Shown here: piece after piece, positions 1 through 7,662 of the stretch
Layout of the letters: each line of letters begins with the position of its first letter
How positions within the stretch are numbered: position 1 is the stretch's first letter
Source: a virus
IMG/VR virus record: IMGVR_UViG_3300032053_000154
Location: 1-44,106 of that record
Length of the DNA: 44,106 nucleotides
Strand: one strand, 5' to 3'
Notes under the pieces: model-generated
Told to the model about the DNA's origin: nothing
Seen by the model: the letters and a program-made list of their open reading frames with translations, nothing else
Database searches by the model: none
Made by a program: the position numbers and the translations under genes

Positions 1-75
1 ATAAACTTAAATTTACTGCTCTTTTTAAGGCAATAGTTTAAGTAGTTCTACATCATAGTAATCATAGGAATTGAA
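1..75 (+). promoter_or_regulatory. Integrase promoter region
   Basis: AT-rich stretch with TATA-like candidates at 6-15, 21-30 and 36-44, followed by CATAGTAATCATAGGA at 54-69. The latter belongs to the motif family seen before several other transcription units. The integrase ATG is at 76, with a weak purine stretch (GGAATTGAA) before it. In circular form the region extends back to 43918. Confidence 0.5.
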
Positions 76-127
76 ATGATAAACGATCCAGTTGAACGTT
101 GGAAGAGTCGTCTCGGCGACAGCACTT
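1..127. repeat. Left copy of 127-base terminal repeat (circular overlap)
   Basis: Positions 1-127 are identical to 43980-44106. The repeat starts in the intergenic region before the integrase and ends inside its coding sequence. This is what an assembler leaves when a circular genome is cut open, and 127 is a common assembly word length. A genuine terminal redundancy of exactly this size is less likely. Confidence 0.95.
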
Positions 128-1215
128 GGGGAACCTACGAGAACTGGTGGAGCCTCTTTTTGAAGCATTTTGAAATCGTGGATGCTGCCGAATTGTTAAA
201 ATTCGACATCCAAAAGGCTTCGGATTTGGCCGCCGACTTTTATAACTGGTTGAAACGGGAAGGCTACAGCAGCAAATCGTGTAACGGCGGCTACGTAACT
301 GTGCGCTCGTTTTATAGTCACAATGGAATCAAGCTTGAAAAGATGGATTCGAAGTTTCAAGGATTAGTGGAACTCGAAAGTCGAGTTACACTAACGCAGA
401 AACAGGTGTTCGACCTCGTGTATGAGGTTTCAAATGTGAGGGATCGTGGCGCCGTCGCCCTCTGTTTTCAGGGTGGCCAGCGGGACGGCGTAGTGTCATG
501 TCTTAAAGTCGGAAACATCATTACGAAGAATTGGGAAACTGCGGGCGTCGTGTTGTTCGACGTTCCCGCGTTTCTCCCCGACGCTTCGGGACGCAACGTG
601 AACAAGAGAAGCATTGATTATCGCTTCGGTGTGCTGAATGATGCCGCCGCGTTCATCGCCGCACATCTTCAAGAGCGCCGCGCCGCCGGAGAGAAAATCA
701 CGTCCGAATCGTGGCTCTTTCGTTCGCATCGCGTCCACCGTGTTCCCATTAATTACAGTAGCCCTATTGTGGCGCCGATTCAGGGAAGCCACATTAATCG
801 GGCGGTGACGGAAGCCGCCGAACGTTTAGGAGTTCAAACGACGAAGAAGGGTCGCCGCGGATGTAGTCGAGCGGGCATTCATGCTCAAATGGGGCGCCGC
901 TACTTTAACACGCAGCTTCGGGTGGCGGGCGTTGACAGCGATTTGCGAAACTTTCTGATGGGACACAAAGTTGGTTACGGCGGCGCCTACGACCAGTTCG
1001 ATGAGGCGGAAATCGTGAGCGCCCTAGAAAGCGCTCGTTCGAGACTCACGTTTTCGCCGCATCCGTTGGATGAGGTGGAGCGGAAGAAACAGATGATTCT
1101 TGATTCGCTGCGTCAGGTGATGAATCCTGAACGGTTCGTGGAGATGCAGCGCCTCGTGTTGGAGCAGAAAAGTTTAGAAGGATTAAATGTTGTGTTAGCG
1201 GAGATAAGACGTTAA
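76..1215 (+). CDS. int: Tyrosine recombinase / integrase
   Basis: Site-specific recombinase that probably inserts the circular genome into the host chromosome. The N-terminal ~100 residues look like a SAM-like core-binding domain. The C-terminal catalytic domain shows Arg136 (QGGQRDG), a QMGRR box with Arg274 where the usual HxxR sits (the first His appears to be Gln), GH at 296-297, and a candidate nucleophile Tyr305 in YGGAYDQF. This R..xxxR..H..Y order is typical of the family, and a changed first residue of HxxR is common in archaeal versions. At 379 residues the length is normal. It converges on the leftward tail operon with a 4-base overlap at 1212-1215. I could not see a tRNA-like attachment site nearby. 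Confidence 0.9.
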   Translation: MINDPVERWKSRLGDSTWGTYENWWSLFLKHFEIVDAAELLKFDIQKASDLAADFYNWLKREGYSSKSCNGGYVTVRSFYSHNGIKLEKMDSKFQGLVELESRVTLTQKQVFDLVYEVSNVRDRGAVALCFQGGQRDGVVSCLKVGNIITKNWETAGVVLFDVPAFLPDASGRNVNKRSIDYRFGVLNDAAAFIAAHLQERRAAGEKITSESWLFRSHRVHRVPINYSSPIVAPIQGSHINRAVTEAAERLGVQTTKKGRRGCSRAGIHAQMGRRYFNTQLRVAGVDSDLRNFLMGHKVGYGGAYDQFDEAEIVSALESARSRLTFSPHPLDEVERKKQMILDSLRQVMNPERFVEMQRLVLEQKSLEGLNVVLAEIRR

Positions 1216-1403
1216 GATAAAGAATTTTGAACTTTCTTGATGCACTCTTCTACTATTTTTGGGTCGTCGAGCGCGCGCCGCAACAACTCTGTTGCTATCT
1301 CTTTCAACGTTACCTCTTTGTCGAACGACAGCTTCATAAGTTGGCGCTTCACCTTTTCTTCTATCTCGACTTTATCGTAAATCTTGCGTCGTTTAGGTTC
1401 CAT
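1212..1403 (-). CDS. Small ribbon-helix-helix-like DNA-binding protein
   Basis: A 63-residue, highly charged protein starting MEPKRRKIYDKVEIEEK and ending in two predicted helices (KEIATELLRRALDDP, IVEECIKKVQNS). The short basic N-terminal strand followed by two helices resembles CopG/Arc-type regulators, but this is a fold-level guess. A longer reading frame upstream exists. I chose the Met at 1403 because the upstream gene ends at 1393 and the extra N-terminus is low-complexity antisense-like sequence. It is the last gene of the leftward operon and overlaps the integrase end by 4 bases, so it could influence integrase expression. No functional residue can be named. Confidence 0.6.
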   Translation of the reverse strand: MEPKRRKIYDKVEIEEKVKRQLMKLSFDKEVTLKEIATELLRRALDDPKIVEECIKKVQNSLS

Positions 1404-2136
1404 CGTAGACACGTCCTGTCTGGAAGAAACATTTAGATTTGTAGAGTGGTGGACAATGTAGACACTTCCACGATTTGGGTGGAATCTGTTTCTCTGGATG
1501 CGACCATGACCATAAGATGTGTTCGAACTGCTCCATGAGGTCGGCTTCAACTTCTTCATTCCACCACACTTTTTCCGTTTGCCCGATTTCTTCGAAGTCG
1601 CCGCGGCTGCCGACGCGCTTCACATAAATAATTTGGCCGCCCGCCAATTTAAATGGGATTAAACTAAAAATGGGGGAGTAGAGCCAACAGTACATTTTGT
1701 TTTGGAACCTTGCGGGGCTGATGTCCACGGGGGTAACGTAGTTGCATCCTTTGGTTTTGTACTCTAAAATCCAGCATTCGCGGTTCTCCGTCACCTTCCA
1801 TTCGTCGGCTCCGTGAGTCGTGAAGGTGCCGTCCGCGTTGATCTTCGTGTTCTTATAGTTGCGTGAGATGATGCCTTCTTTGAAGAACGGTTGCAACGCG
1901 AATTGTAGTTCCGCTTCCAACGTTGAAGGATTACGGGCTTTAGTGATGTTTTCATGGATGAGGGTTCCGATGGCGGCTGTTGGCGAACTTTGTTCCTCGT
2001 TGACGCCCATAGCTTGAAGCCGCGCTTTTTCAGCGCAATACCAGTACGATGAGAAACATGAAGCCCTAATGGTGTTCACTGGCGGCTTCGTGTGAAGTAG
2101 TTGTTTCTTATAGAGTTCTATGGGCGTGAGGTTCAA
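1393..2136 (-). CDS. Cas4-like / RecB-type iron-sulfur nuclease
   Basis: PD-(D/E)XK exonuclease of the Cas4/RecB family. Visible motifs in order: Cys34 (YWYC), GTLIH with His61, Asp111 (HGADEW), Glu125-x-Lys127 (ILEYKTKG), Gln145 (ARFQNK), and a C-terminal Cys225-x2-Cys228 plus Cys236. One Cys before the nuclease core and three after it is the arrangement that holds a 4Fe-4S cluster in Cas4. The family degrades single-stranded DNA ends and takes part in recombination or CRISPR spacer processing. No cas1 or CRISPR array is present here, so a role in viral recombination or end resection is more likely. It follows a possible ssDNA-binding gene (2140-2637) by 3 bases and overlaps the next gene by 11. 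At 247 residues it is close to the usual ~200-250. Confidence 0.85.
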   Translation of the reverse strand: MNLTPIELYKKQLLHTKPPVNTIRASCFSSYWYCAEKARLQAMGVNEEQSSPTAAIGTLIHENITKARNPSTLEAELQFALQPFFKEGIISRNYKNTKINADGTFTTHGADEWKVTENRECWILEYKTKGCNYVTPVDISPARFQNKMYCWLYSPIFSLIPFKLAGGQIIYVKRVGSRGDFEEIGQTEKVWWNEEVEADLMEQFEHILWSWSHPEKQIPPKSWKCLHCPPLYKSKCFFQTGRVYDGT

Positions 2137-2139
2137 AGT

Positions 2140-2637
2140 TTACTTCTCCTTCATTTTGGCTTTCAGTTCTGAGAGCAGCATAACCCTATAATCGTAACCT
2201 GTCGCTTTTCCGCTTGGGGCTTTGTCAGTTTTGAACGTCCGCTTTCCCAAGTTGGCTATGACCAACTCTTTTCCGTCGGCGGTGCCGTTCACGAGATGTT
2301 TCTCGAATTGTCGCCACAGTCCCGAATGCCGTTTCATGTTCATAGCTACTTCGGTTCCGGCGTCGGCTTTCTCGTCAACGTATTCGTCGCCCTTTTTGAT
2401 GGACGTCATTGCAGGTTCGATGAGTACGAAGTCTTGCCAAGCGTATTCTCGTTGATCCTTCGACTTCAACCTGACGGCTCCAACGGCTTTCATGGCGACG
2501 CACTGTTTCGGTTGAACGCTTATGTTGGGAAGGTTTTTTCTGGTCGTAGTTGTCACTGGTTCGTTCTTGATTACGGCGAACATTTTGTCCGCGTAGGTTT
2601 CTGCTCTTATGTACCTGATTTTTTCTATTTCTTTCAT
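2140..2637 (-). CDS. Unknown basic protein, possible ssDNA-binding partner of the nuclease
   Basis: 165 residues, rich in Lys and beta-strand-like segments (AMKAVGAVRLKS, WQDFVLIEP, KELVIANLGKRTFK), ending in a charged helix. I do not recognise a named family. The strand-rich central region directly upstream of a Cas4-like nuclease makes an OB-fold ssDNA-binding role possible. A longer start at 2721 would overlap the upstream tail gene by 53 bases. The Met at 2637 has a good ribosome-binding site (GGAG, 9 bases upstream), so I use it. It is the first gene of the small DNA-transaction cassette at the end of the tail operon. Confidence 0.6.
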   Translation of the reverse strand: MKEIEKIRYIRAETYADKMFAVIKNEPVTTTTRKNLPNISVQPKQCVAMKAVGAVRLKSKDQREYAWQDFVLIEPAMTSIKKGDEYVDEKADAGTEVAMNMKRHSGLWRQFEKHLVNGTADGKELVIANLGKRTFKTDKAPSGKATGYDYRVMLLSELKAKMKEK

Positions 2638-2668
2638 TTTCTTTTTCTCCGTAATTTTCGTAAGAAAA

Positions 2669-4414
2669 TTACCATACGTTTCCAGTGATAAGTTGCTCCA
2701 ACTGTCCCCTGTACCATTCACGCGAGGTTACGGGACTGTAACGTGGCGTCAGCGAAAGCTTCGTGCGAAGCAACTTTGTTAACGTACTCCATTTATGTTC
2801 GATTTCGACGATCCGCCACTGTTCACTACTTATTCCGTATCGTGCTTGCGTAACCGTAAGATATTGATTCGGGTTCACCCAAGTTTTCGCGCCGCACGTC
2901 AACGATAACTTTCGGACGGGGTTCTTTGTCGAGAGAAGTATTTTTTGTCCCAACAGCCCAATTACGTCGTATTTGGAGACGGATGGCTCATCGTAGGGCA
3001 TCACTCGGCGGCCGTAAGCGTTAATGGAATCTGTGTCGTATGCCACAAGAGAGGAATCCTCAAGTGGGGTCGTCGTGGTTCCTAACACCCAATGAAGTCC
3101 GTCGAGATACCACGTTACCGCCGTTGCTGCTGGAACGTAGGGCGCTTTGATTGTTGCTGTGACGATGTGATCCCAATCGAAGGTTCCTTGAGCGCTCGGC
3201 ATCGTCCATTCGTCGCCCGCGTGTGGGTAATCGCCGACTTCTCGAATGTGCCAGTTCGTGAATGCGTTGACGCGGTACATTTTTCCGATGGGAATCTCGA
3301 AGATCATCCATCCGTCCGCGTATTGACGAGCGGAAGCTTTCACCGTGGTTCCAAAGAATACCGTCCTGTTGTTGCTGTCCTTGAGTTCGATTCCAATACA
3401 CTCGTTACCGTAACTCGTTTTCAGCGCGAAGGAAATGTGTGTCGCCATTCTCGTAGTGGCGTTGATTACGACTGGAAACGTTAATACGGCGCCCATCGTT
3501 GTGAGCGATCCGGCGCTCTTTATGATTTTGATGCTTTTGTCGTTCACCTTCGAATAGTCGGTGCTGTCGCTTACGACGCACTCTCCATTTAATGCCGCCC
3601 AATAGGATGATGCGTAGCCGCCTTCACAGTAGTAGTCGCGACTCGGATATGCGGCGTTGGGTTTCGCCCATACCATGATGTGATTGAAGATTTCTTCGGT
3701 GCCGTCTTCGTATTCTCGTTCGATGATTTTGTATTCGTTGCCGTCCGCGTTGTCTCCAAAAGTGATGTATGGATTCGTGGGGCTGTAGCCGTATGGATGC
3801 AACCGTATCTGGATGTTGTCGTCGTCCGTGTCTTCGTATCCCGTGTATCCGATGTACTCGCAGCATTTGGCGATGGCGTCCAACAACCATTCACGATCGA
3901 AATTATGTTTCGCCGTAACCGTTGAAATGTCTCCCGTGTCCGTGAGCAGTATGACGCCCGTATCGAAACCGCTGTCAGGATGAAGCAGCATATATTCGAT
4001 TGCCGTCTTCATTGAAAAAGTAGCAACTTTTTCTTCATTGTCTGTAAGAAACTGTTTTGAAATTATGTCTTGTAAAAGTTTCTGTGAGAACCCGCGTCCC
4101 GTAAGCGTTAACACTTCTTGTTTTTTCTGATTCTTTGAATTACGATTAGTGACGCGGCCGAAGAAAACGCGATCGACGACGCCGCGAACATCGGCGGTAA
4201 TCTTTAAGATGTTGTGTTTTTCAATTGGGGTTCCGCCGCTTGTGAACAAGCCGTCTTTGTTGTTTAGAACCACCGTCACTTCTGGCGTCTTTAGAAGACC
4301 CGCATTTTTGATCGTGAATTCTTTCGCATAGGCGGTTACGTTCGTGTAGTTCGTTGGCGGATACGCTTCGGCCGAATGAAGTATCTGAATCGTGGCGTTG
4401 TTTTCGTCCGTCAT
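2669..4414 (-). CDS. Tail hub / baseplate protein (late-control-D-like)
   Basis: 581 residues. The N-terminal third reads as a tail hub: a short strand region (EFTIKNAGLLKTPEVTVVL) followed by VFFGRVTNRN and LTLTGRGFSQKLLQDI, a pattern seen in gp27/late-control-D-type proteins that cap the tail tube. The middle (about 270-440) is a beta-rich insert with YADGWMIFEIP and WYLDGLHWVLG, resembling a carbohydrate-binding jelly roll. The C-terminus returns to hub-like strands (KYDVIGLLGQKILLST, LTVTQARYGISSEQWRIVEIEH). Position after the tape-measure region fits a distal tail structural role. The inserted domain may contact host glycans. Confidence is good for tail structure, moderate for hub. Confidence 0.7.
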   Translation of the reverse strand: MTDENNATIQILHSAEAYPPTNYTNVTAYAKEFTIKNAGLLKTPEVTVVLNNKDGLFTSGGTPIEKHNILKITADVRGVVDRVFFGRVTNRNSKNQKKQEVLTLTGRGFSQKLLQDIISKQFLTDNEEKVATFSMKTAIEYMLLHPDSGFDTGVILLTDTGDISTVTAKHNFDREWLLDAIAKCCEYIGYTGYEDTDDDNIQIRLHPYGYSPTNPYITFGDNADGNEYKIIEREYEDGTEEIFNHIMVWAKPNAAYPSRDYYCEGGYASSYWAALNGECVVSDSTDYSKVNDKSIKIIKSAGSLTTMGAVLTFPVVINATTRMATHISFALKTSYGNECIGIELKDSNNRTVFFGTTVKASARQYADGWMIFEIPIGKMYRVNAFTNWHIREVGDYPHAGDEWTMPSAQGTFDWDHIVTATIKAPYVPAATAVTWYLDGLHWVLGTTTTPLEDSSLVAYDTDSINAYGRRVMPYDEPSVSKYDVIGLLGQKILLSTKNPVRKLSLTCGAKTWVNPNQYLTVTQARYGISSEQWRIVEIEHKWSTLTKLLRTKLSLTPRYSPVTSREWYRGQLEQLITGNVW

Positions 4415-4446
4415 GTTTTTAAGCGACTCCTATATGATTTAATACT

Positions 4447-4665
4447 ATGAATATTTCGTATTGGATTGAAGAAATGAAAGAAGTGGTGTGGTGGGCGTTC
4501 TTTCTTAATCCTAAGTTCCAATGGAGTGAATTCATTCCATTGTTGACATTATGGGTTCCTTTGTTTATTTGGTTCATCATTTGGATCGTTCCTTCTTTTT
4601 TTCCGCAGCAACCGACACCGTGTTCTGTGGGATACATTCTTCAAAATCTGGAAAACTTGTTTTAA
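4447..4665 (+). CDS. Possible small membrane protein on the opposite strand of the tail operon
   Basis: 72 residues with one strong hydrophobic stretch (FIPLLTLWVPLFIWFIIWIV) and Trp-rich flanks. The ATG lies inside TTTAATACTATGAATATT (4438-4455), the same promoter-like motif found in front of other transcription units, so a nearly leaderless transcript is plausible. It lies in the 162-base gap between two leftward tail genes and its 3' part overlaps the end of 4577-4963 head to head. A leftward frame of equal length covers much of the same DNA and has no promoter. A holin-like or antisense role cannot be told apart. Confidence 0.4.
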   Translation: MNISYWIEEMKEVVWWAFFLNPKFQWSEFIPLLTLWVPLFIWFIIWIVPSFFPQQPTPCSVGYILQNLENLF

Positions 4666-4963
4666 CAGCTTTTCTTGCATTTTCTGGATCGAAAGATTCT
4701 ATTACGAGTTCTGTTGAAGACAAATGTTTTATGATGTGTCCGTCAATTTTTAATGGGGCTTTTTTGAAAACCAATATTTCGGGAAGAACAATGTTGTTTA
4801 TGTTGTGATCTGTTAACGGTAATTCTGACTCATCATAAAAAATAATCAATGTTTTTGTTTCATTGTCATAGTTTGAACCTTTGACTTGCGGATATTCTGC
4901 ATGAAGTTGAGTGTAAAATCTTTCGAACTGTTGAATATCTATTTTGTGAGTAGAAGTAATCAA
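4577..4963 (-). CDS. Unknown tail-operon protein, 128 residues
   Basis: Not recognised. The sequence alternates short strands (KTLIIFYDESELPL, NNIVLPEILVFKK, TELVIESFD) with polar linkers and ends in a lysine/glutamate tail (AAEKKKERSK). It overlaps the upstream repeat protein by 4 bases (4960-4963), so translation is probably coupled, and it precedes the tail hub gene. The location between the repeat protein and hub suggests a small tail-tip or assembly component, which is inference from order only. There are no Cys clusters, membrane segments or signal peptide. Confidence 0.65.
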   Translation of the reverse strand: MITSTHKIDIQQFERFYTQLHAEYPQVKGSNYDNETKTLIIFYDESELPLTDHNINNIVLPEILVFKKAPLKIDGHIIKHLSSTELVIESFDPENARKAVKTSFPDFEECIPQNTVSVAAEKKKERSK

Positions 4964-6459
4964 GTTGTTCCACCTTGATAAAATCCTTTAATGACTGTGA
5001 TTCTTCGATCATAAGCGTAGACTGTTGTATCTGCCGAAAGCGCTTTGAACACTATGTCAATCGTGTGGCTTCCTTTTGCAAGTATTTCGATTTTGTGAAC
5101 GTGATATGTATCGTGGATTTCGATGCTGCTGCTTGTTCCGAATTTTCCGTATGTTTTGGTGGCGTCTCCTTCATCTATTCTCAGCCAAATTTGGCCTCTA
5201 TCATCGCCCGCTGCTGCTCGCATTGCAACCAGTCGTGTGAATGCTAAAATGATGCATAACATTTTGGATTCGCATTCAAAGGTGAGTGTTAGAATTTCTG
5301 TTGGGTCTGTTGAACTCCAAGCGTAGGAACTTGTTTCTTCGGTGTCTATTTGAGAGGGCATCCAATTCCACGAGTAATTTGTGAAATCTTGAAACGCTGG
5401 CGTTTGATCTCCGATGTTGAGTTGCCATCCGTCGCAATATCCTGTTCCTGTCGGCGTATCCCGCCAAACGTTTCGTACTCGTGCGAAACACGCGCCCGAT
5501 GGAAGATCGGAATCCGTCAATGTTTTCTGAGTCCAATCCGTAACCGCGTTAAGTTCTCCTATTTTTATCATTGAATCGGTAATGTAAACTTTGGTGCTGT
5601 TGTAATATTCGATCCACGATTGAAACAATCCCGCTGTGCGACTCGTAACCTTCATCCATACGTTGATTGTTAGTTCTGTTAATCCTCTAACGTCGATGTA
5701 GTTGCTCCATCCACCGTCTATGTCGCTTCCGACCGCTACGAGTTTTCCGCTGTATTTTCCGAACTTAGAATAATCTTCGCTTTGTGTGTCGCTTCCGCCC
5801 CAAGCGCCATATTCGTAGGAAGGATTCAAAATGTAGTTGTAAGCGGAAGTTGGAAGTTTGTATGGGATAGCGCTGAGTTTGTTGAAATCAACTTGCGGAT
5901 TACTTCCACCGTATCCAGTGAAGAAATCGGAGAGCCATTGATACACGCCTGTTCCAATTTTAACGATTTCAGCCCATAAGGGGCCAAGTCCCGCAGCGTC
6001 AATGAGTTTATTCCAAGTTTCGATTACATCATTAATTATTCCTGCTGTCCACGGCCCCAAACCTTCGACAATGGTTTCCCAAGTGTTAAAAATGTTAGTA
6101 ACAATTTCTGACGTCCATTCTCCCAACGCAGTAATCATGTTACCCCACGATCCAATGACGGAGGCGAGGATGTCTGTTGTCCATCCGCCTAATGCAGTAA
6201 CGAGGTTATTCCATGATTCAAGAACGTCAGTAATAATTTCTGTTGTCCATTCTCCCAATGCACTAATTACATTACTCCATGATTCTATGACGGCACTAAT
6301 ATTTTCTACCGTCCACGCTCCCAACTGTGTGATAAATCCGTTCCAAGCGTCGGCGGCCATCCGTTGCCAGTCGATTTGTGGGATAACTTGAATCGGCAAC
6401 GTTTCGCCGTAGCCGCCCAAGTCTTCGGGGTTGTGGCCGTGGTGTGGAAGTTTCTTCAT
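4960..6459 (-). CDS. Tail protein with Trp-ladder repeats and C-terminal beta-sandwich domains
   Basis: 499 residues. Residues 39-149 form five 22-residue repeats of the type ALGEWTTEIITDVLESWNN, with Trp at 39, 49, 61, 71, 83, 93, 105, 115, 127, 137 and 149, i.e. alternating 10/12 spacing. This resembles the Trp-based repeats of phage tape-measure proteins. Residues ~205-350 (from NPSYEYGAWGG, through WSNYIDVRGLTELTINVWMK, to DGWQLNIGD) look like a carbohydrate-binding jelly roll. Residues ~370-499 form a second beta-rich domain (HTIDIVFKALSADTTVYAYDRR). It overlaps the tape-measure gene start-to-stop (6456-6459). It may be a distal extension of the tape measure or a tail-tip protein that binds host surface sugars. 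Confidence 0.65.
   Translation of the reverse strand: MKKLPHHGHNPEDLGGYGETLPIQVIPQIDWQRMAADAWNGFITQLGAWTVENISAVIESWSNVISALGEWTTEIITDVLESWNNLVTALGGWTTDILASVIGSWGNMITALGEWTSEIVTNIFNTWETIVEGLGPWTAGIINDVIETWNKLIDAAGLGPLWAEIVKIGTGVYQWLSDFFTGYGGSNPQVDFNKLSAIPYKLPTSAYNYILNPSYEYGAWGGSDTQSEDYSKFGKYSGKLVAVGSDIDGGWSNYIDVRGLTELTINVWMKVTSRTAGLFQSWIEYYNSTKVYITDSMIKIGELNAVTDWTQKTLTDSDLPSGACFARVRNVWRDTPTGTGYCDGWQLNIGDQTPAFQDFTNYSWNWMPSQIDTEETSSYAWSSTDPTEILTLTFECESKMLCIILAFTRLVAMRAAAGDDRGQIWLRIDEGDATKTYGKFGTSSSIEIHDTYHVHKIEILAKGSHTIDIVFKALSADTTVYAYDRRITVIKGFYQGGTT
5982..6345 (-). repeat. Tandem 66-base coding repeats (22-residue Trp ladder)
   Basis: Five degenerate units of 66 bases encode a 22-residue motif with Trp residues spaced 10 and 12 apart without exception. 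Third codon positions differ between units, so the protein spacing rather than the DNA is conserved. This argues for old duplications kept by selection on the protein. Confidence 0.8.
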
Positions 6460-7208
6460 GGCCTCATCCGTCCATATTCTGATTTGACGCGACGGTTTTG
6501 TTCACGCAACGCGTCGTCGATGTTGCCGTCGATCGTGATGGGAGCATTGATATTGATGTCGTTGTTGCCTCGGCTTCCTAACGAGTAGCCGACGATTCCG
6601 GCGCCCGCCACGATTGCGGTTCCCGCTGCGGCTGCGGCGACCATCGAAGGCGTCAAAGTGCCGCCCGACAGGATGTTCATAAGAACCGCTGAAACTGATT
6701 TGGCTGCATTGTTAGCCCACGTCGCAATCGTGTTGACGACGGTGGCTCCCGTGTCGATAACCGTTTTCCAAGTTTTCGCTTCGAGGACGCCAGATTGAAC
6801 GACCATTGTGGCCGTCAGGAGTCCCATTGAAACGTTGGCTCGGAGATTGGCGTTATCCAAATATCTCATTTCCACTTGAAGTTGTTTCGCCGCACGTATC
6901 GCTTGTTCGCTGTTGCGGCCATACTTCGAGATCGCGTCGTTGTAGCGATCTTGAGAAGCCGTTAACATCATTTGAGCCATTTCCGCCCGCATCATTGCGC
7001 TCTCATACATGTTGAACATGAACCCAACGCGCATCAAAGATGAAACCATACTGTTGAGGCCGACGCCGCCCGTTGTCCCAACTTTTCCCATAGTTACGCT
7101 TACATCGGCGCCCTTCATTTTTATTTGGTCGAGCGCATTCAGGACGCTATCTACTTGTTCCTTGTTTTCGGTACTCCACCGTAACGTGAGTTTATAGCTC
7201 ATGTCCAT
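6456..7208 (-). CDS. Probable short tape-measure protein
   Basis: 250 residues, helical, with hydrophobic stretches near residues 55-65, 130-185 and 190-215 (LTPSMVAAAAAGTAIVAGAGIVGYSL). It sits directly after the frameshifted chaperone genes, which is the conserved position of tape-measure genes in long-tailed phages, and before the tail-tip genes. In that family roughly 1.5 Å of tail per residue is usual, so 250 residues would mean a short tail of about 37 nm unless the downstream Trp-repeat protein adds length. The Met at 7208 overlaps the preceding frame by 10 bases; a second in-frame Met follows two codons later. The function is inferred from position and composition. Confidence 0.65.
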   Translation of the reverse strand: MDMSYKLTLRWSTENKEQVDSVLNALDQIKMKGADVSVTMGKVGTTGGVGLNSMVSSLMRVGFMFNMYESAMMRAEMAQMMLTASQDRYNDAISKYGRNSEQAIRAAKQLQVEMRYLDNANLRANVSMGLLTATMVVQSGVLEAKTWKTVIDTGATVVNTIATWANNAAKSVSAVLMNILSGGTLTPSMVAAAAAGTAIVAGAGIVGYSLGSRGNNDININAPITIDGNIDDALREQNRRVKSEYGRMRP

Positions 7209-7662
7209 TTTAGTTTCAACTTCCTGTTTATGAGTTGCAACGTTTCATACGACTTATACGAAATGTGGTTTAAGTCCAAACGGACTCCGAATTCGTGAAC
7301 TGCGGTGTAGACGCCGATTGCCGGATGAATGGTGGGTTGTTTTAGGATGATGGCTTCAGTAAAAAAGCCGCTTCTTCGTCGGAAACCGCGTTGAGTCGCT
7401 CGTTCGCTTGAAGTAGCAGTGTCCATAGTCGATGTGGAATAGTTTCGAAATCGATGAGAAACGGTTTATCGTTTCTCGTTGCTGCTGCGTGAATGAGTGC
7501 CAACTTTACTTCTTGAACCGTGATCGTTTTCGGATCATCTTTAGTTTCCACGAGTCCGTTGATGGCGTCGATGCCTTGTTGAGCCGTGAGTTCTGCAACT
7601 ACGTAGGTGCCGCAGAACTCTTTTGATTCTTCTTCCGTTATCGAAAACGTTATGTGTCTCAT
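7199..7662 (-). CDS. Tail assembly chaperone, -1 frameshift product (gpGT-like)
   Basis: Reading 101 codons from 7662 to the slippery TTA (7360-7362) and shifting back one base gives a continuation TEAIILKQPTIHPAIGV and on to KLKLKWT, stopping at 7199-7201. The fusion would be about 154 residues. The downstream frame has no convincing own start: its upstream part reads Arg/Ser-rich sequence antisense in character. Its end overlaps the tape-measure start by 10 bases. Two overlapping chaperone frames joined by a -1 shift before the tape measure is the conserved design in long-tailed phages. The frame arithmetic is certain; the efficiency of shifting is not visible. Confidence 0.75.
7342..7662 (-). 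CDS. Tail assembly chaperone, short form (gpG-like)
   Basis: 106 residues from the Met at 7662 (MRHITFSITEEESKEF), overlapping the tail tube stop as ATGA. A longer start at 7764 is in frame but would read antisense-like Arg-rich sequence. The protein has predicted helices (VVAELTAQQGIDAINGL, VQEVKLALIHAAATRND) and ends EAAFLLKPSS. It sits between tail tube and tape measure, which is the conserved place of the lambda G/T chaperones that coat the tape measure during tail assembly. Five codons before its stop lies a slippery heptamer (7366-7360), so a fraction of ribosomes should continue into the overlapping frame. Confidence 0.75.
   Translation of the reverse strand: MRHITFSITEEESKEFCGTYVVAELTAQQGIDAINGLVETKDDPKTITVQEVKLALIHAAATRNDKPFLIDFETIPHRLWTLLLQANERLNAVSDEEAAFLLKPSS
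7360..7366 (-). other. Programmed -1 ribosomal frameshift site T TTT TTA
   Basis: On the minus strand the bases read GC T TTT TTA CTG in the chaperone frame, so the heptamer fits X XXY YYZ exactly in phase. A back-slip by one base moves translation into the 7199 frame. Five codons (CTG AAG CCA TCA TCC) separate it from the zero-frame stop. Confidence 0.8.

Noticed and set aside
4419-4637. 72-residue leftward frame in the gap before the tail hub gene
   Set aside because: No ribosome-binding site, odd composition, and it overlaps a better-supported rightward frame.
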